Part shown: piece by piece, positions 36,483 to 44,550 of the stretch | How positions within the stretch are numbered: the first letter of the stretch is position 1 | Layout of the letters: each line of letters begins with the position of its first letter | Assembly (NCBI RefSeq): GCF_001296045.1 | Contig: NZ_LJHS01000002.1 | Span: forward strand, 124,001 to 188,000 | Direction: 5' to 3' | DNA from: Rhizobium sp. AAP43 | Lineage (GTDB): Bacteria > Pseudomonadota > Alphaproteobacteria > Rhizobiales > Rhizobiaceae | Length of the DNA stretch: 64,000 bases | The notes under the pieces: model-generated | Seen by the model: only the letters and a program-made list of their open reading frames with translations | Databases searched by the model: none | What the model was told of the DNA's origin: nothing | Made by a program: the position numbers and the translations under genes

Positions 36483-37400
36483 TCAGGCGAACACCGGAGC
36501 GGCTTTTGCGAGCCGCTCCATGTCAACTTCGATCTCCTGGCGCAGCCAGCGCTTGAACTTCTCGACCTGGTTGCTGCGACGGGCATTCTCCGCAGTGACG
36601 AAGTAGTGGCCAAAGCCGGTTTTGACCGCCGGGCCAAACGGGGCGACCAATTGGCCATACTGCAACTGATGTGACGCCAGCGTCTGCCAGGCCAGCATCA
36701 CGCCCTGCCCGGCAATGGCGGCATCGAGGCAAAGCGAAGCCTCGCTGAAGCTATGGCGCGCCTTGATCTCGGCCCCGGCCAGGCCAACGGCCGAAAGCCA
36801 GACATCCCAGGCAAACATGGCGCGGCCATCAATAACCTTTGGCAGGTCTAGGATATCGGCGGGCCGGCGGAGTGAAGCCGCCATGGCGGGCGTACAGACC
36901 GGCACCACGCGCTGCTGCAGGATCAGTTCCGCCTTGAACCCGGACCAATGCCCACGCCCCACCCGGATACGCAGATCGACATCCGTCTGCGCGGCATCCG
37001 TGAGCCGGTCGTTCGCATCGATACGCAGGCTGATCTCCGGAAACGCCTCGGAGAAATCGGAGATGCGATGGACAAGCCAGCGCGCGGCAAAGACCGGGGC
37101 GACGGAAATGGTCAGCATGCTGTCGTCGTTCCGGCGCGCCAGAGCGACGGAGGCGGACAGGTGACGAAAACCATCGGAGAGCCGGGCCAGGATATCGGTG
37201 GCAGTTTCGGCCGGGACCATGCCCCGGCTGGTGCGCTCGAACAGAGTTCGGCCCAGTTGTTTCTCGGTCTTGATCACCTGCTGACTGATGGCGCCGATCG
37301 AAACGCCAAGCTCGTCAGCGGCGGCTTGCAGCGAACCGAGGCGTGCCACGGCCTCGACCGCGCGCAGACCGTTGAGATGGACGTGATTGAGCGCTTTCAT
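36483..37400 (-). CDS. LysR-family transcriptional regulator (GcvA-like)
   Basis: The 305-residue protein has a LysR helix-turn-helix (residues about 8-67: LNGLRAVEAVARLGSLQAAA, then ISQQVIKTEKQLGRTLFER) and a substrate-binding domain (about 93-295). It resembles the GcvA subgroup. The target is unknown; the divergent small DUF1127-like gene, 115 bases away, is the obvious candidate. The intergenic space holds two perfect inverted repeats, one overlapping the start of lysR itself, consistent with autoregulation. Confidence 0.9.
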   Translation of the reverse strand: MKALNHVHLNGLRAVEAVARLGSLQAAADELGVSIGAISQQVIKTEKQLGRTLFERTSRGMVPAETATDILARLSDGFRHLSASVALARRNDDSMLTISVAPVFAARWLVHRISDFSEAFPEISLRIDANDRLTDAAQTDVDLRIRVGRGHWSGFKAELILQQRVVPVCTPAMAASLRRPADILDLPKVIDGRAMFAWDVWLSAVGLAGAEIKARHSFSEASLCLDAAIAGQGVMLAWQTLASHQLQYGQLVAPFGPAVKTGFGHYFVTAENARRSNQVEKFKRWLRQEIEVDMERLAKAAPVFA

Positions 37401-37443
37401 ATAGAAAAGCTATAGTCGACCCAGACAAAACTCAATTGAATTG
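37400..37443. promoter_or_regulatory. Two inverted repeats between lysR and the DUF1127-like gene
   Basis: TATAG-AAAAG-CTATA (37400-37414) and CAATT-G-AATTG (37433-37443) are both perfect and 18 bases apart. The first touches the lysR start codon. LysR regulators typically bind such T-A bounded inverted repeats; this assignment is inferred. Confidence 0.45.
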
Positions 37444-37515
37444 TCAGCGATAGAAGCAGAAATAAGACCTCATTGAAACCGACTTCGCCAGAAGCCGCGC
37501 GCAGGAGGCAAGATC

Positions 37516-37767
37516 ATGTTCAAGTTTTTCTGGACAAAGCAGTCAGCTTTTTTGACCTGTTACAAGCAGGACTGGCGGCACAACCCGTCAGGGCACCCCG
37601 CCCTTCTGCAGATGAGCCCGAGGGAACTCGCTGACATGCCGATGGTACCGGAGTTGCCGGTGCGGATGAATGACGTTCCAGCCAGGCTACACGCGGCTGC
37701 ACAGAGCCCACCCAAAATACCTGCCTCGCTTAACGCACGGCAAGATCCCCGCATCTGCGCGGGGTGA
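37516..37767 (+). CDS. DUF1127-like small protein
   Basis: The 83-residue protein is supported by a strong AGGAGG eight bases before its ATG. Its N-terminal half resembles the short DUF1127 domain: an aromatic/basic start (FKFFWTKQSAFLTCYKQDWR) and LLQMSPRELADMPM, where DUF1127 normally has L-(S/D)-x-R-E-L-x-D. The C-terminal 35 residues are proline-rich and unlike the family, so the protein is longer than the usual 45-70. DUF1127 proteins are small RNA- or phosphate-linked regulators in some alphaproteobacteria. It is divergent from lysR and ends 9 bases from convergent olsB. Confidence 0.6.
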   Translation: MFKFFWTKQSAFLTCYKQDWRHNPSGHPALLQMSPRELADMPMVPELPVRMNDVPARLHAAAQSPPKIPASLNARQDPRICAG

Positions 37768-37776
37768 GCAGAACAC

Positions 37777-38658
37777 TTAGCTGGCGCTTGCGAAACGACC
37801 GGCGTCGGCACCGTAATAATTGACGTAGCGGCCAGAAATGCTGGCGATCGGCAGAATAATCAAAACGTCGGTCGTATTGAAGGCCTGATCAACGACTGCG
37901 CCATTACCAATCATGGCACCAAGGCGCAGATAACCCTTGATCAAGGGCGGCATGGCAAAGAGCGCCCGGCGCGCATTGATCGCTTCCTCGGGCATAAGGT
38001 CCATTTCACGGTGAAGATGCGGCAGAGCATCGACCGCCCAATCACCCTTGGCGACAGCATTGTGGTAGAGGAACGAGAGGGCGAGCGCGTGCTCTTCCGG
38101 ACGCACACCGGGGAAGGAGCCGCAGCCGAACATCGCATCGATACGGTGCTGCAGCGCATAGGCCCAGCAGCCCTGCCAGAGCAGCTCGACGGTGCGTTTG
38201 GTGCGATATTGCGGCAGAACGCAGGAGCGACCCAGTTCCATGAAACGCTTGCCGGGATGGCGTGCGACAAGCGGATCAACGTTGAATTCGGAGCCAGAAT
38301 AGAAGCCGCCATTGGCCTTGGCCACTTCATGGCGTAGCAGACGATAGGTGCCGACGACCTGATCTTCCGCATCGCCCTCAATCGAGCGATCAAGGACCAG
38401 CAGGTGGTCGCAGAGACCGTCCCAGCTATCGACATCCCGCTGACGGCGCGCGCAATCAGGATCGACCTGCGCCTTCATCTCCTCGACGAAAACACGGTAG
38501 CGAACGGCCTGAGCCGCATCGATCTCGCGCTCAGACCGGGCAAGCCGCGTTTCCAGGCTGCCGATCCTTCCCAGAACCTCACGCGTGTCGGGGCGGACGA
38601 GCGGCGCTGCCGCACTGGCTTCGAGAACCATGTTTCGGTCGATCAGGTCCATGCTCAT
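37777..38658 (-). CDS. olsB: L-ornithine N-alpha-acyltransferase (lyso-ornithine lipid synthase)
   Basis: OlsB transfers a 3-hydroxyacyl chain from acyl-ACP to ornithine, the first step of ornithine lipid synthesis. The 293-residue protein is a GNAT-like autoinducer-synthase-fold acyltransferase: AQAVRYRVFVEEM near residue 50, a DHLLVLD strand, GTYRLLR, FMELGRSCVLPQYRTKRTVE and MFGCGSFPGV. The sequence class and the presence of olsA in the same window support the specific name over the older label hemolysin-like protein. Ornithine lipids are phosphate-free membrane lipids made under phosphate limitation. An ATG two codons downstream is an equally good start. Confidence 0.9.
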   Translation of the reverse strand: MSMDLIDRNMVLEASAAAPLVRPDTREVLGRIGSLETRLARSEREIDAAQAVRYRVFVEEMKAQVDPDCARRQRDVDSWDGLCDHLLVLDRSIEGDAEDQVVGTYRLLRHEVAKANGGFYSGSEFNVDPLVARHPGKRFMELGRSCVLPQYRTKRTVELLWQGCWAYALQHRIDAMFGCGSFPGVRPEEHALALSFLYHNAVAKGDWAVDALPHLHREMDLMPEEAINARRALFAMPPLIKGYLRLGAMIGNGAVVDQAFNTTDVLIILPIASISGRYVNYYGADAGRFASAS

Positions 38659-38735
38659 TCAACCCATCCGCGTTGTCGTCAGCCGCCTTTAAACACGCAA
38701 CTGCTACAGGAAAGTGACAGAGACGCCGGCCCGGA

Positions 38736-39227
38736 TCATGCCTTGGGCGTCTTGGGCCGACGATGCTGGATGATTTCGTCAATAACAATGCAGCCGGCGC
38801 CGAGTGTAATAAAAATGTCGGCCAGATTGAAGACCGCGAAGGACCAAGTATCCGTGTAGAACAGGATATAGTCGACCACGTAGCCGTAAGTGAACCGGTC
38901 GATCAGGTTGCCAAGCGCCCCCGCGATAATCATGGCAAAGCCGAGATGGGCGAAATGCTGATCCGCAGCCGTCTTCCGCCAGAGCCAGAGCACGAAGGCA
39001 ACGATGGTGAGGCGCATGCCGACGATGAACCAGCCGTCGAGATGCGACAACATGGAGAAGGCAACGCCGAGATTGTGGGTTCGATAAAGGGCCCAGAACG
39101 GGAGCACGGGAACCAGTTCGTGCATCGGCAGATAGATCTCCACCGCATACTTGATCGCCTGGTCGAGCAGAAGGGCTATACCAATAAACAGGATGACCGG
39201 CAGCGGCCGGTTGAAAACGGCAAGCAT
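38736..39227 (-). CDS. lspA: Lipoprotein signal peptidase II
   Basis: LspA cleaves prolipoprotein signal peptides after diacylglyceryl transfer. The 163-residue protein has four membrane segments and the conserved motifs [11 protein letters not shown] (50-60), [20 protein letters not shown] with catalytic D119, and FNLADIFI with catalytic D137. It is three bases downstream of the SpoU methyltransferase gene, so the two are coupled. Lnt, the next maturation enzyme, is at 15.1-16.7 kb. Confidence 0.96.
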   Translation of the reverse strand: MLAVFNRPLPVILFIGIALLLDQAIKYAVEIYLPMHELVPVLPFWALYRTHNLGVAFSMLSHLDGWFIVGMRLTIVAFVLWLWRKTAADQHFAHLGFAMIIAGALGNLIDRFTYGYVVDYILFYTDTWSFAVFNLADIFITLGAGCIVIDEIIQHRRPKTPKA

Positions 39228-39230
39228 GCT

Positions 39231-40091
39231 TTACTTCGCTCCATCGAGGGTCAGCAGGTGCCGACGCACCTCGAACAGCATCACGCCGGTGGCCACTGCC
39301 AGATTAAGCGAATCCGCCGTTCCGACCTGTGGAATGCGCGCGAGCTTGTCTGCCGCTCCCGCCAGCTCATCCGGCAAGCCAGACTGCTCATTACCCATCA
39401 TCAGGATGACCGGCTTCGACCGGTAGTCGATCGTGCGATAATCAACAGCACCGGCGAGATGGGTGGCGACGAGGCGCGCATCGACCGATTTCTTCCACTT
39501 CAGGAAGTCGGCAACCGTGGTCTTGACGAGCGGCAGAGCGAACATCGAACCCATGGTCGCACGCACTGTTTCGAGTGAAAACGGATCGGTGCTGTCGCCC
39601 ACCAGAATGACGCCGGCTGCACCGGCGGCATCTGCGGTTCGGATGATAGTACCCAGATTGCCGGGATCCCGTACGCGGTCGAGCGCGATCCAGGTCTCGT
39701 TCTCCTTGGGTTTCACATCCTTGAGCGCGGTCCAGCGCTGCTCGATGACGGCCGCGACCATTTGCGGGTTTTCGCGGCGCGTGATCGACGACATGACCTT
39801 GTCATTGACCTCAAGCACCAGACCACCAGACGCGACCGTGCGGGCGGCAACCTTCTCGACCAGCGGCTTGCCCTTGCCAGCCTTCGCATAGACGAGGGTG
39901 CGGATTGTCCAGCCGCGATCGAGCGCATCGATCACAAGCTTGAGCCCCTCCGCCAGGAAGGTTCGGCTCTCGTCGCGCGCCTTCTTCAACGAGAGGGCCT
40001 TTATGTCCTTGATGATCGGATTGGCGAGGCTGGTGACCTCCTTCACCTGCCCAACCCGGCGCGGTCCATCGTGGCGGTAGTCGTCAGTCAT
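39231..40091 (-). CDS. TrmH/SpoU-family RNA 2-prime-O-methyltransferase
   Basis: The 286-residue protein has an N-terminal substrate-binding part (about 20-115, starting VTSLANPIIKDIKALSLKKA) and a SPOUT domain (about 130-280) with motif 1 RVRDPGNLGTIIRTADA, motif 2 PVILMMGNEQSGLPDEL and motif 3 TADSLNLAVATGVMLFE. These carry the residues for the knotted SAM site. The exact RNA target (23S rRNA G2251-like or tRNA) is not decided. Its ATG overlaps the stop of the upstream methyltransferase gene by ATGA. Confidence 0.92.
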   Translation of the reverse strand: MTDDYRHDGPRRVGQVKEVTSLANPIIKDIKALSLKKARDESRTFLAEGLKLVIDALDRGWTIRTLVYAKAGKGKPLVEKVAARTVASGGLVLEVNDKVMSSITRRENPQMVAAVIEQRWTALKDVKPKENETWIALDRVRDPGNLGTIIRTADAAGAAGVILVGDSTDPFSLETVRATMGSMFALPLVKTTVADFLKWKKSVDARLVATHLAGAVDYRTIDYRSKPVILMMGNEQSGLPDELAGAADKLARIPQVGTADSLNLAVATGVMLFEVRRHLLTLDGAK

Positions 40092-41221
40092 TTCGGCACC
40101 CAGCGGCTGTAAAGAGAGGTCGAAAGGGCGCGGCCCGGCGTCTTGCCGTCAAGGCCTGCCTCGCGGATCACAAGCTCCCCGGACTCGACCAGGCCGCCCT
40201 TGCCGCGCATCGTCTCGCGCATCAGTTCGTGGATCGAATAGAAGCTGGCGCGGATCGAATAGGCGGTCAGGACGAGGCCAACGGCCTTCGGGGCCAGCAA
40301 TTCGCGGCAAACATCGAGCATTAGCGGCAGGTGATCGAAGAGGTGCCAGACCTCGCCATTCGGGCCACGGCCGAATTTCGGCGGATCGGTCAGGATGATG
40401 TCATAGTGGTTGCCGCGGCGCTCCTCCCGCAGGATGAACTTCATCGCATCCTCGCAGATCCAGCGGATCGGCGCCTTGTCGAGCCGGCTCAGCGACTGAT
40501 TTTCGCGTGCCCAGCCGATTGCCTTTTTCGACGCATCAACATGCGTCACCTCGGCACCGGCAGCAGCCGCGACGAGCGAGGCAACGCCGGTATAGCCGAA
40601 GAGGTTCAGGACCTTCAGCGGACGCCCGGCCTCCTCGATCCGCTGCTTCATCCACGACCAGTGAGCGATCTGCTCAGGGAAGACGCCGACATGGCGAAAC
40701 GCGGTGAAACGGCCGTGAAAATCAATGTCCAGCAAAGACAGCGGCCAGGTTTCACCAAGAGCCTCACGCTGGAAACGCCAGCGACCCATGCCATCTTCGT
40801 CGGTATCGCCTGTGAAAACCGCATCCGCCTTGTCCCAGACATGGGCCGGCAGCGACTTCTGCCACAGGGCCTGCGCTTCCGGGCGCACGATGCTGTAGGA
40901 TCCGTAGCGCTCGAACTTGAGACCGTCGCCGCTGTCAATCAGGTGGAAATCGCCAGCTCCGGTGGATTCCAGGATCAGCGGAACGCGCTCTGCGGGTAGG
41001 TCGCCGGTTCTACGGGTGAGCAATCGCTGCGGCTCTGTGGCTGCGGCTGCATCAGGGGCCGCCGCCACCTTCGCGCGGGATGCCGCGTCTGAGGAAGCGG
41101 ATTTCAGCGCACGCGTGTGGTTCGCACCCGGCCTGCCGGCGTACGGCTTGTCGTTGCCGCGTCCCTTCGCCTTTCCGGCTTCGAATGGCTTCGCGCCCGG
41201 GCGCCGTTGCTTGTCCTTCAC
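40088..41221 (-). CDS. Class I SAM-dependent rRNA methyltransferase (RlmI/RlmK-like)
   Basis: The 377-residue protein carries a Rossmann methyltransferase domain in about 130-377: VLNLFGYTGVASLVAAAAGA, a DASKKAIGWARENQ strand and DIILTDPPKFGRGPNGE with the DPPK catalytic motif. It resembles RlmI-type 23S rRNA cytosine methyltransferases. Residues 1-65 are a low-complexity, K/A/G-rich tail likely to bind RNA or be disordered. The start is a GTG at 41221 with AGGA just upstream. It overlaps the next gene by four bases and heads the probable operon methyltransferase-spoU-lspA. Confidence 0.85.
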   Translation of the reverse strand: MKDKQRRPGAKPFEAGKAKGRGNDKPYAGRPGANHTRALKSASSDAASRAKVAAAPDAAAATEPQRLLTRRTGDLPAERVPLILESTGAGDFHLIDSGDGLKFERYGSYSIVRPEAQALWQKSLPAHVWDKADAVFTGDTDEDGMGRWRFQREALGETWPLSLLDIDFHGRFTAFRHVGVFPEQIAHWSWMKQRIEEAGRPLKVLNLFGYTGVASLVAAAAGAEVTHVDASKKAIGWARENQSLSRLDKAPIRWICEDAMKFILREERRGNHYDIILTDPPKFGRGPNGEVWHLFDHLPLMLDVCRELLAPKAVGLVLTAYSIRASFYSIHELMRETMRGKGGLVESGELVIREAGLDGKTPGRALSTSLYSRWVPK

Positions 41222-41303
41222 CTGATCCTATCCGTGGCTTTTATTGCAATTCCGCCTGCCCATAGCATCGCGGGGAAATTGCGCAAAGCTGTTTTGCCGA
41301 TCG

Positions 41304-41648
41304 CTACTTCGCCTCGAGGGCTGGGAGCCCGGCACCCGCAATCTGCTCGGCACGGTTCTTCTGCCGATCGGCCTCCGCCTGCCACTGGGCGGCCACGCGG
41401 GACTGCGTCCGGGCTTGCTTGCGATGCTTGCCCTGCGAGAACCAGATGACGGCTGCACCAATCACCACGCCGAGCATGACCGCGAGGATCAGCAGCACGA
41501 AGAGTGGGGACGCCACGGAAAGAGCGGGGTCTGCCGGATCGAAGGGATTGAGGGCCAGGCGCACGGATTGCCGATTGGCCACAGAGAGCACGATCAGCAC
41601 CAGGCCGAGCGGCAGGACAACCAGAAGGGTCAGCAATCTGCGTATCAT
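41304..41648 (-). CDS. LapA-domain (DUF1049) inner-membrane protein
   Basis: The 114-residue protein has two membrane segments (about 4-24 and 46-69) with VANRQSVRLALNPFDPADP between them, and a charged, coiled C-terminal tail. This is the LapA/YciS arrangement; in E. coli LapA/LapB tune lipopolysaccharide assembly by controlling LpxC turnover. No lapB is adjacent, so function is by family. It lies 92 bases downstream of ihfB on the same strand. Confidence 0.85.
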   Translation of the reverse strand: MIRRLLTLLVVLPLGLVLIVLSVANRQSVRLALNPFDPADPALSVASPLFVLLILAVMLGVVIGAAVIWFSQGKHRKQARTQSRVAAQWQAEADRQKNRAEQIAGAGLPALEAK

Positions 41649-41740
41649 CTAAAGTCTCCCAGAACGGCTCGAGGGCCCGATCCGAGCCCTCGTTTGCCCC
41701 AAGGTAAAGTCGGGGAGGAAATTTTCAATGCGAAAAGGCG

Positions 41741-42046
41741 TCACGCCTCGTCGTCGTCATCGCCCATGCCCGGATTGAGCCGTTCGCGCAGTTCCTTGCC
41801 CGTCTTGAAGAAAGGCACCCACTTTTCTTCAACGAATACCGTTTCGCCGGTCCGTGGATTGCGTCCGGAGCGCGACGGACGATTCTTCACCGAAAAGGCA
41901 CCGAACCCACGCAGCTCGACGCGATTTCCGCCGGCCAGCGCATCGGTGATCTCGTCCAGCACGGCATTGACGATATTCTCAACGTCACGATGATATAGAT
42001 GCGGATTGCGGGCCGCGACGATCTGCACCAATTCCGACTTAATCAC
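41741..42046 (-). CDS. ihfB: Integration host factor subunit beta
   Basis: IHF-beta pairs with IHF-alpha to bend DNA in replication, recombination and sigma-54 transcription. The 101-residue protein starts [20 protein letters not shown] and has the DNA-intercalating proline in GRNPRTGE, then the usual C-terminal helix and an acidic tail DDDDEA. The start is a GTG at 42046, preceded by CAGGGGG; the 23 residues of open frame upstream are not family-like. RpoN, whose promoters often need IHF, is encoded 2.5 kb away. Confidence 0.94.
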   Translation of the reverse strand: MIKSELVQIVAARNPHLYHRDVENIVNAVLDEITDALAGGNRVELRGFGAFSVKNRPSRSGRNPRTGETVFVEEKWVPFFKTGKELRERLNPGMGDDDDEA

Positions 42047-42362
42047 GCGGACCCCCTGCCCATACCTGTTGTGACATGCTCGCCTGTTGTGAATTGCCTG
42101 GCGCCAAGGTGCCAAAGCGAAAAAGCACAGTCAAGGAACTACTTAACAGTGCCGGGCCAAGTTTTCCAGTCCCTCGACAGCGCCACCGACGATTGGTGGC
42201 CGGTCTCAATTTCTCCGCATCATCACGGCATAGGGCAACTCGCCCTTGAAGAGGCCCACTTGACCTCCTTTCTATTGGCAAGCCACGATTTAAATGCGAA
42301 AGGTCGGCGACGGCTTTGAAACGCCCGTCCCGCGAATCGCGCGACCAACAGGTATCCGGAAC
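42047..42362. other. 316-bp divergent intergenic region between ihfB and lptC
   Basis: I see no convincing gene. A CTTGAC at 42258-42263 could be a -35 for the lpt operon, but no matching -10 follows at 16-18 bases. Nothing else stands out. Confidence 0.6.
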
Positions 42363-43046
42363 ATGCTGCAGACGACATCGGAGAAAAGCCAGGGAAGCGG
42401 CGTCTCGGCCGGTGACCGAGCCTATCGTCAGGCGGTCCACCATTCGGCCCGGGTGAGACGGTTGCGTATCGTATTGCCCTTGGCGGCGCTCGTGGTCTCT
42501 GTTGTTTTCGCTGGCGTCTCTTTCGTCCGAAGCCTGATGCCGGAGGAAATCCAGATCGAATCCGCCAAGATTGAAGACGGCAAAGTGGTCATGGCGAAAC
42601 CGGCGATTGCCGGGCGGAATTCCGAAGGTGTGCGCTATTCGATGCGGGCCGAGCGGGCGCTTCAGGACATGAAGAATCCGAACCTGATCACACTTGATAC
42701 GATTTCGGCTGCCGTGCCGGTCAGCGACAAGGTTATCGCGCGGGTCGAAGCCCAGAGCGGGACCTTCGACCGCGCCGCCAATTTCCTGACACTGGACAAG
42801 CCCTTCACCTTGAACCTCAGCAGCGGCATCGATGCGCAGTTCAATTCTGCCCGGCTCGACATTGCAGGTGGCTCGATGGAGACCGACGATCCGGTGGCGA
42901 TCCAGACCAAGGGCGCAGCGATTGTTGCGAACTCCCTCAATATGAAGGATAAGGGAAAAACAATGATTTTCTCCGGGGATGTCAGACTGAATCTGGATCC
43001 CGCATCCCTCCGTTCCAACCGGTCTATGGAAGCCGTCCAGCAATGA
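42363..43046 (+). CDS. lptC: LPS export ABC transporter periplasmic protein LptC
   Basis: LptC is the bitopic inner-membrane component that passes lipopolysaccharide from LptBFG to LptA. The 227-residue protein has one membrane segment (about 34-56) and a periplasmic OstA-like beta-jellyroll part (about 60-215). Sequence conservation is low, but position directly before lptA and the MIFSGDVRLNLDP end fit. The ATG at 42363 is chosen over 42294 because the membrane anchor then sits near the N terminus. It overlaps lptA by ATGA. Confidence 0.9.
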   Translation: MLQTTSEKSQGSGVSAGDRAYRQAVHHSARVRRLRIVLPLAALVVSVVFAGVSFVRSLMPEEIQIESAKIEDGKVVMAKPAIAGRNSEGVRYSMRAERALQDMKNPNLITLDTISAAVPVSDKVIARVEAQSGTFDRAANFLTLDKPFTLNLSSGIDAQFNSARLDIAGGSMETDDPVAIQTKGAAIVANSLNMKDKGKTMIFSGDVRLNLDPASLRSNRSMEAVQQ

Positions 43047-43597
43047 CATACCGCTCAACCAAACAGCGTCTTCAAGCCAGCATCGTGATGGGCTCCCTTC
43101 TTGCAGCCTGTCTGCCGGCCCTTGCGATGGCTCAATCTACCGACCGCCAGATGAACGGTCTGAAACTTTCGAACGATCAACCGATCCAGATCGAAAGCGA
43201 CCAGCTTGAGATCCGCGAAGCCGAGCGCAAGGCCTTCTTCACAGGCAATGTGAAGGTCGTCCAGGGCGCAACCACGCTGCAGGCCGGAACGATGACGGTC
43301 CTTTACCAGGGCGAAGGCACGTCCGTGACCCAGGGCAATGCCGACATCGACAAGATCGACGTCGACGGCAAGGTGTTCCTGTCTTCCGGAACCCAGCAGG
43401 CGACGGCCGACAAGGGGCGCTTCGATCTCGTCGCCCAGGTCTTTGTTCTGGAAGGCGACCGTGTCGTGCTTTCCGAAGGACAGAACGTCTTTGTCGGCTG
43501 CAAACTGACCGTCCAGATGACGTCCGGCCAGGCAAAACTCGACAGCTGCGGCCGTCGCGTCCAGATCCAGCTCGACCCCAAATCCCAGAAGAAATAA
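43043..43597 (+). CDS. lptA: LPS transport periplasmic protein LptA
   Basis: LptA forms the periplasmic bridge for lipopolysaccharide. The 184-residue protein has a signal peptide (about 1-30, ending ALAMA) and an OstA/LptA domain with PIQIESDQLEIREAERKAFF, then TGNVKVVQGATTLQAGTMTV and a VFVLEGDRVVLSEG strand. Two cysteines near the C terminus (in VGCKLTV and DSCGRRV) may pair. It starts by ATGA overlap with lptC and ends nine bases before lptB. Confidence 0.95.
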   Translation: MTYRSTKQRLQASIVMGSLLAACLPALAMAQSTDRQMNGLKLSNDQPIQIESDQLEIREAERKAFFTGNVKVVQGATTLQAGTMTVLYQGEGTSVTQGNADIDKIDVDGKVFLSSGTQQATADKGRFDLVAQVFVLEGDRVVLSEGQNVFVGCKLTVQMTSGQAKLDSCGRRVQIQLDPKSQKK

Positions 43598-43606
43598 CGG
43601 ACCGGC

Positions 43607-44410
43607 GTGAACGTGCAGCTTCCATTCTTCTCCCGGTCCAAAGCCGCCGCCGTCCCGGACGGCCAGTCGGCCGATCGCGCGCGCTACGAAGGCACGCTGA
43701 TCGCGCATGGCCTGACCAAGACCTATAACGGCCGGCGCGTGGTCAACGGCGCGTCGCTCGTCGTTCGTCGTGGCGAAGCGGTTGGCCTGCTGGGCCCGAA
43801 CGGCGCCGGCAAAACAACCTGTTTTTACATGATCACCGGCCTCGTCCCGGTCGATGCCGGGACGATCTCGCTCAACGGCTACGACGTGACATCGATGCCA
43901 ATGTATCGTCGCGCCCGTCTTGGCGTTGGTTACCTGCCCCAGGAAGCATCCATCTTTCGCGGTCTGTCCGTAGAAGACAATATCAAGGCCGTGCTTGAGG
44001 TCCATATTTCGGACAAGCGGAAGCGCGAAGCGAAGCTGAACGAGCTTCTCGATGAATTCCATATTCAGCGTCTTCGGAAGTCACCGGCTGTCGCCTTGTC
44101 CGGCGGTGAGCGCCGCCGCCTGGAAATCGCCCGCGCGCTTGCGACCGATCCGACATTCATGCTGCTTGACGAACCGTTTGCCGGCGTCGATCCGATCTCC
44201 GTGTCCGACATCCAGAACCTTGTGCGACACCTGACGGCTCGTGGCATCGGCGTCCTGATCACCGACCATAATGTCCGCGAGACACTCGGCCTGATTGATC
44301 GGGCCTATATCATCCATGCCGGTGAGGTTCTCACCCATGGCCGCGCCAATGACATCGTCAACAATGCGGATGTCCGCCGTCTTTATCTCGGCGACAAATT
44401 CAGTCTTTGA
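43607..44410 (+). CDS. lptB: LPS export ABC transporter ATP-binding protein LptB
   Basis: LptB powers lipopolysaccharide extraction with LptFG. The 267-residue ATPase has Walker A LLGPNGAGKTT (61-71), signature LSGGERRRLEIARAL, Walker B FMLLDEPFAGVDPIS and the switch histidine in ITDHNVRETL. It has an N-terminal extension of about 28 residues relative to E. coli LptB. The start is a GTG at 43607. lptF and lptG are not in the window. rpoN follows after 140 bases. Confidence 0.96.
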   Translation: MNVQLPFFSRSKAAAVPDGQSADRARYEGTLIAHGLTKTYNGRRVVNGASLVVRRGEAVGLLGPNGAGKTTCFYMITGLVPVDAGTISLNGYDVTSMPMYRRARLGVGYLPQEASIFRGLSVEDNIKAVLEVHISDKRKREAKLNELLDEFHIQRLRKSPAVALSGGERRRLEIARALATDPTFMLLDEPFAGVDPISVSDIQNLVRHLTARGIGVLITDHNVRETLGLIDRAYIIHAGEVLTHGRANDIVNNADVRRLYLGDKFSL

Positions 44411-44550
44411 CGGCTGCCACGAATTATCCGCCTCCAGCCTCCGAGTGACTTGACCAAGCTGTAATAAAAAGCAATTTTTGGGCCAAGTGGATTTCGCCTG
44501 TCTTGATCGACGGGCGCCTCGGAGGATTGTAGGGGAGTTTAGCGTCCGGC

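Noticed and set aside
42258-42263. CTTGAC as the -35 of the lpt operon
   Set aside because: No acceptable -10 within 16-18 bases, so no promoter was called.
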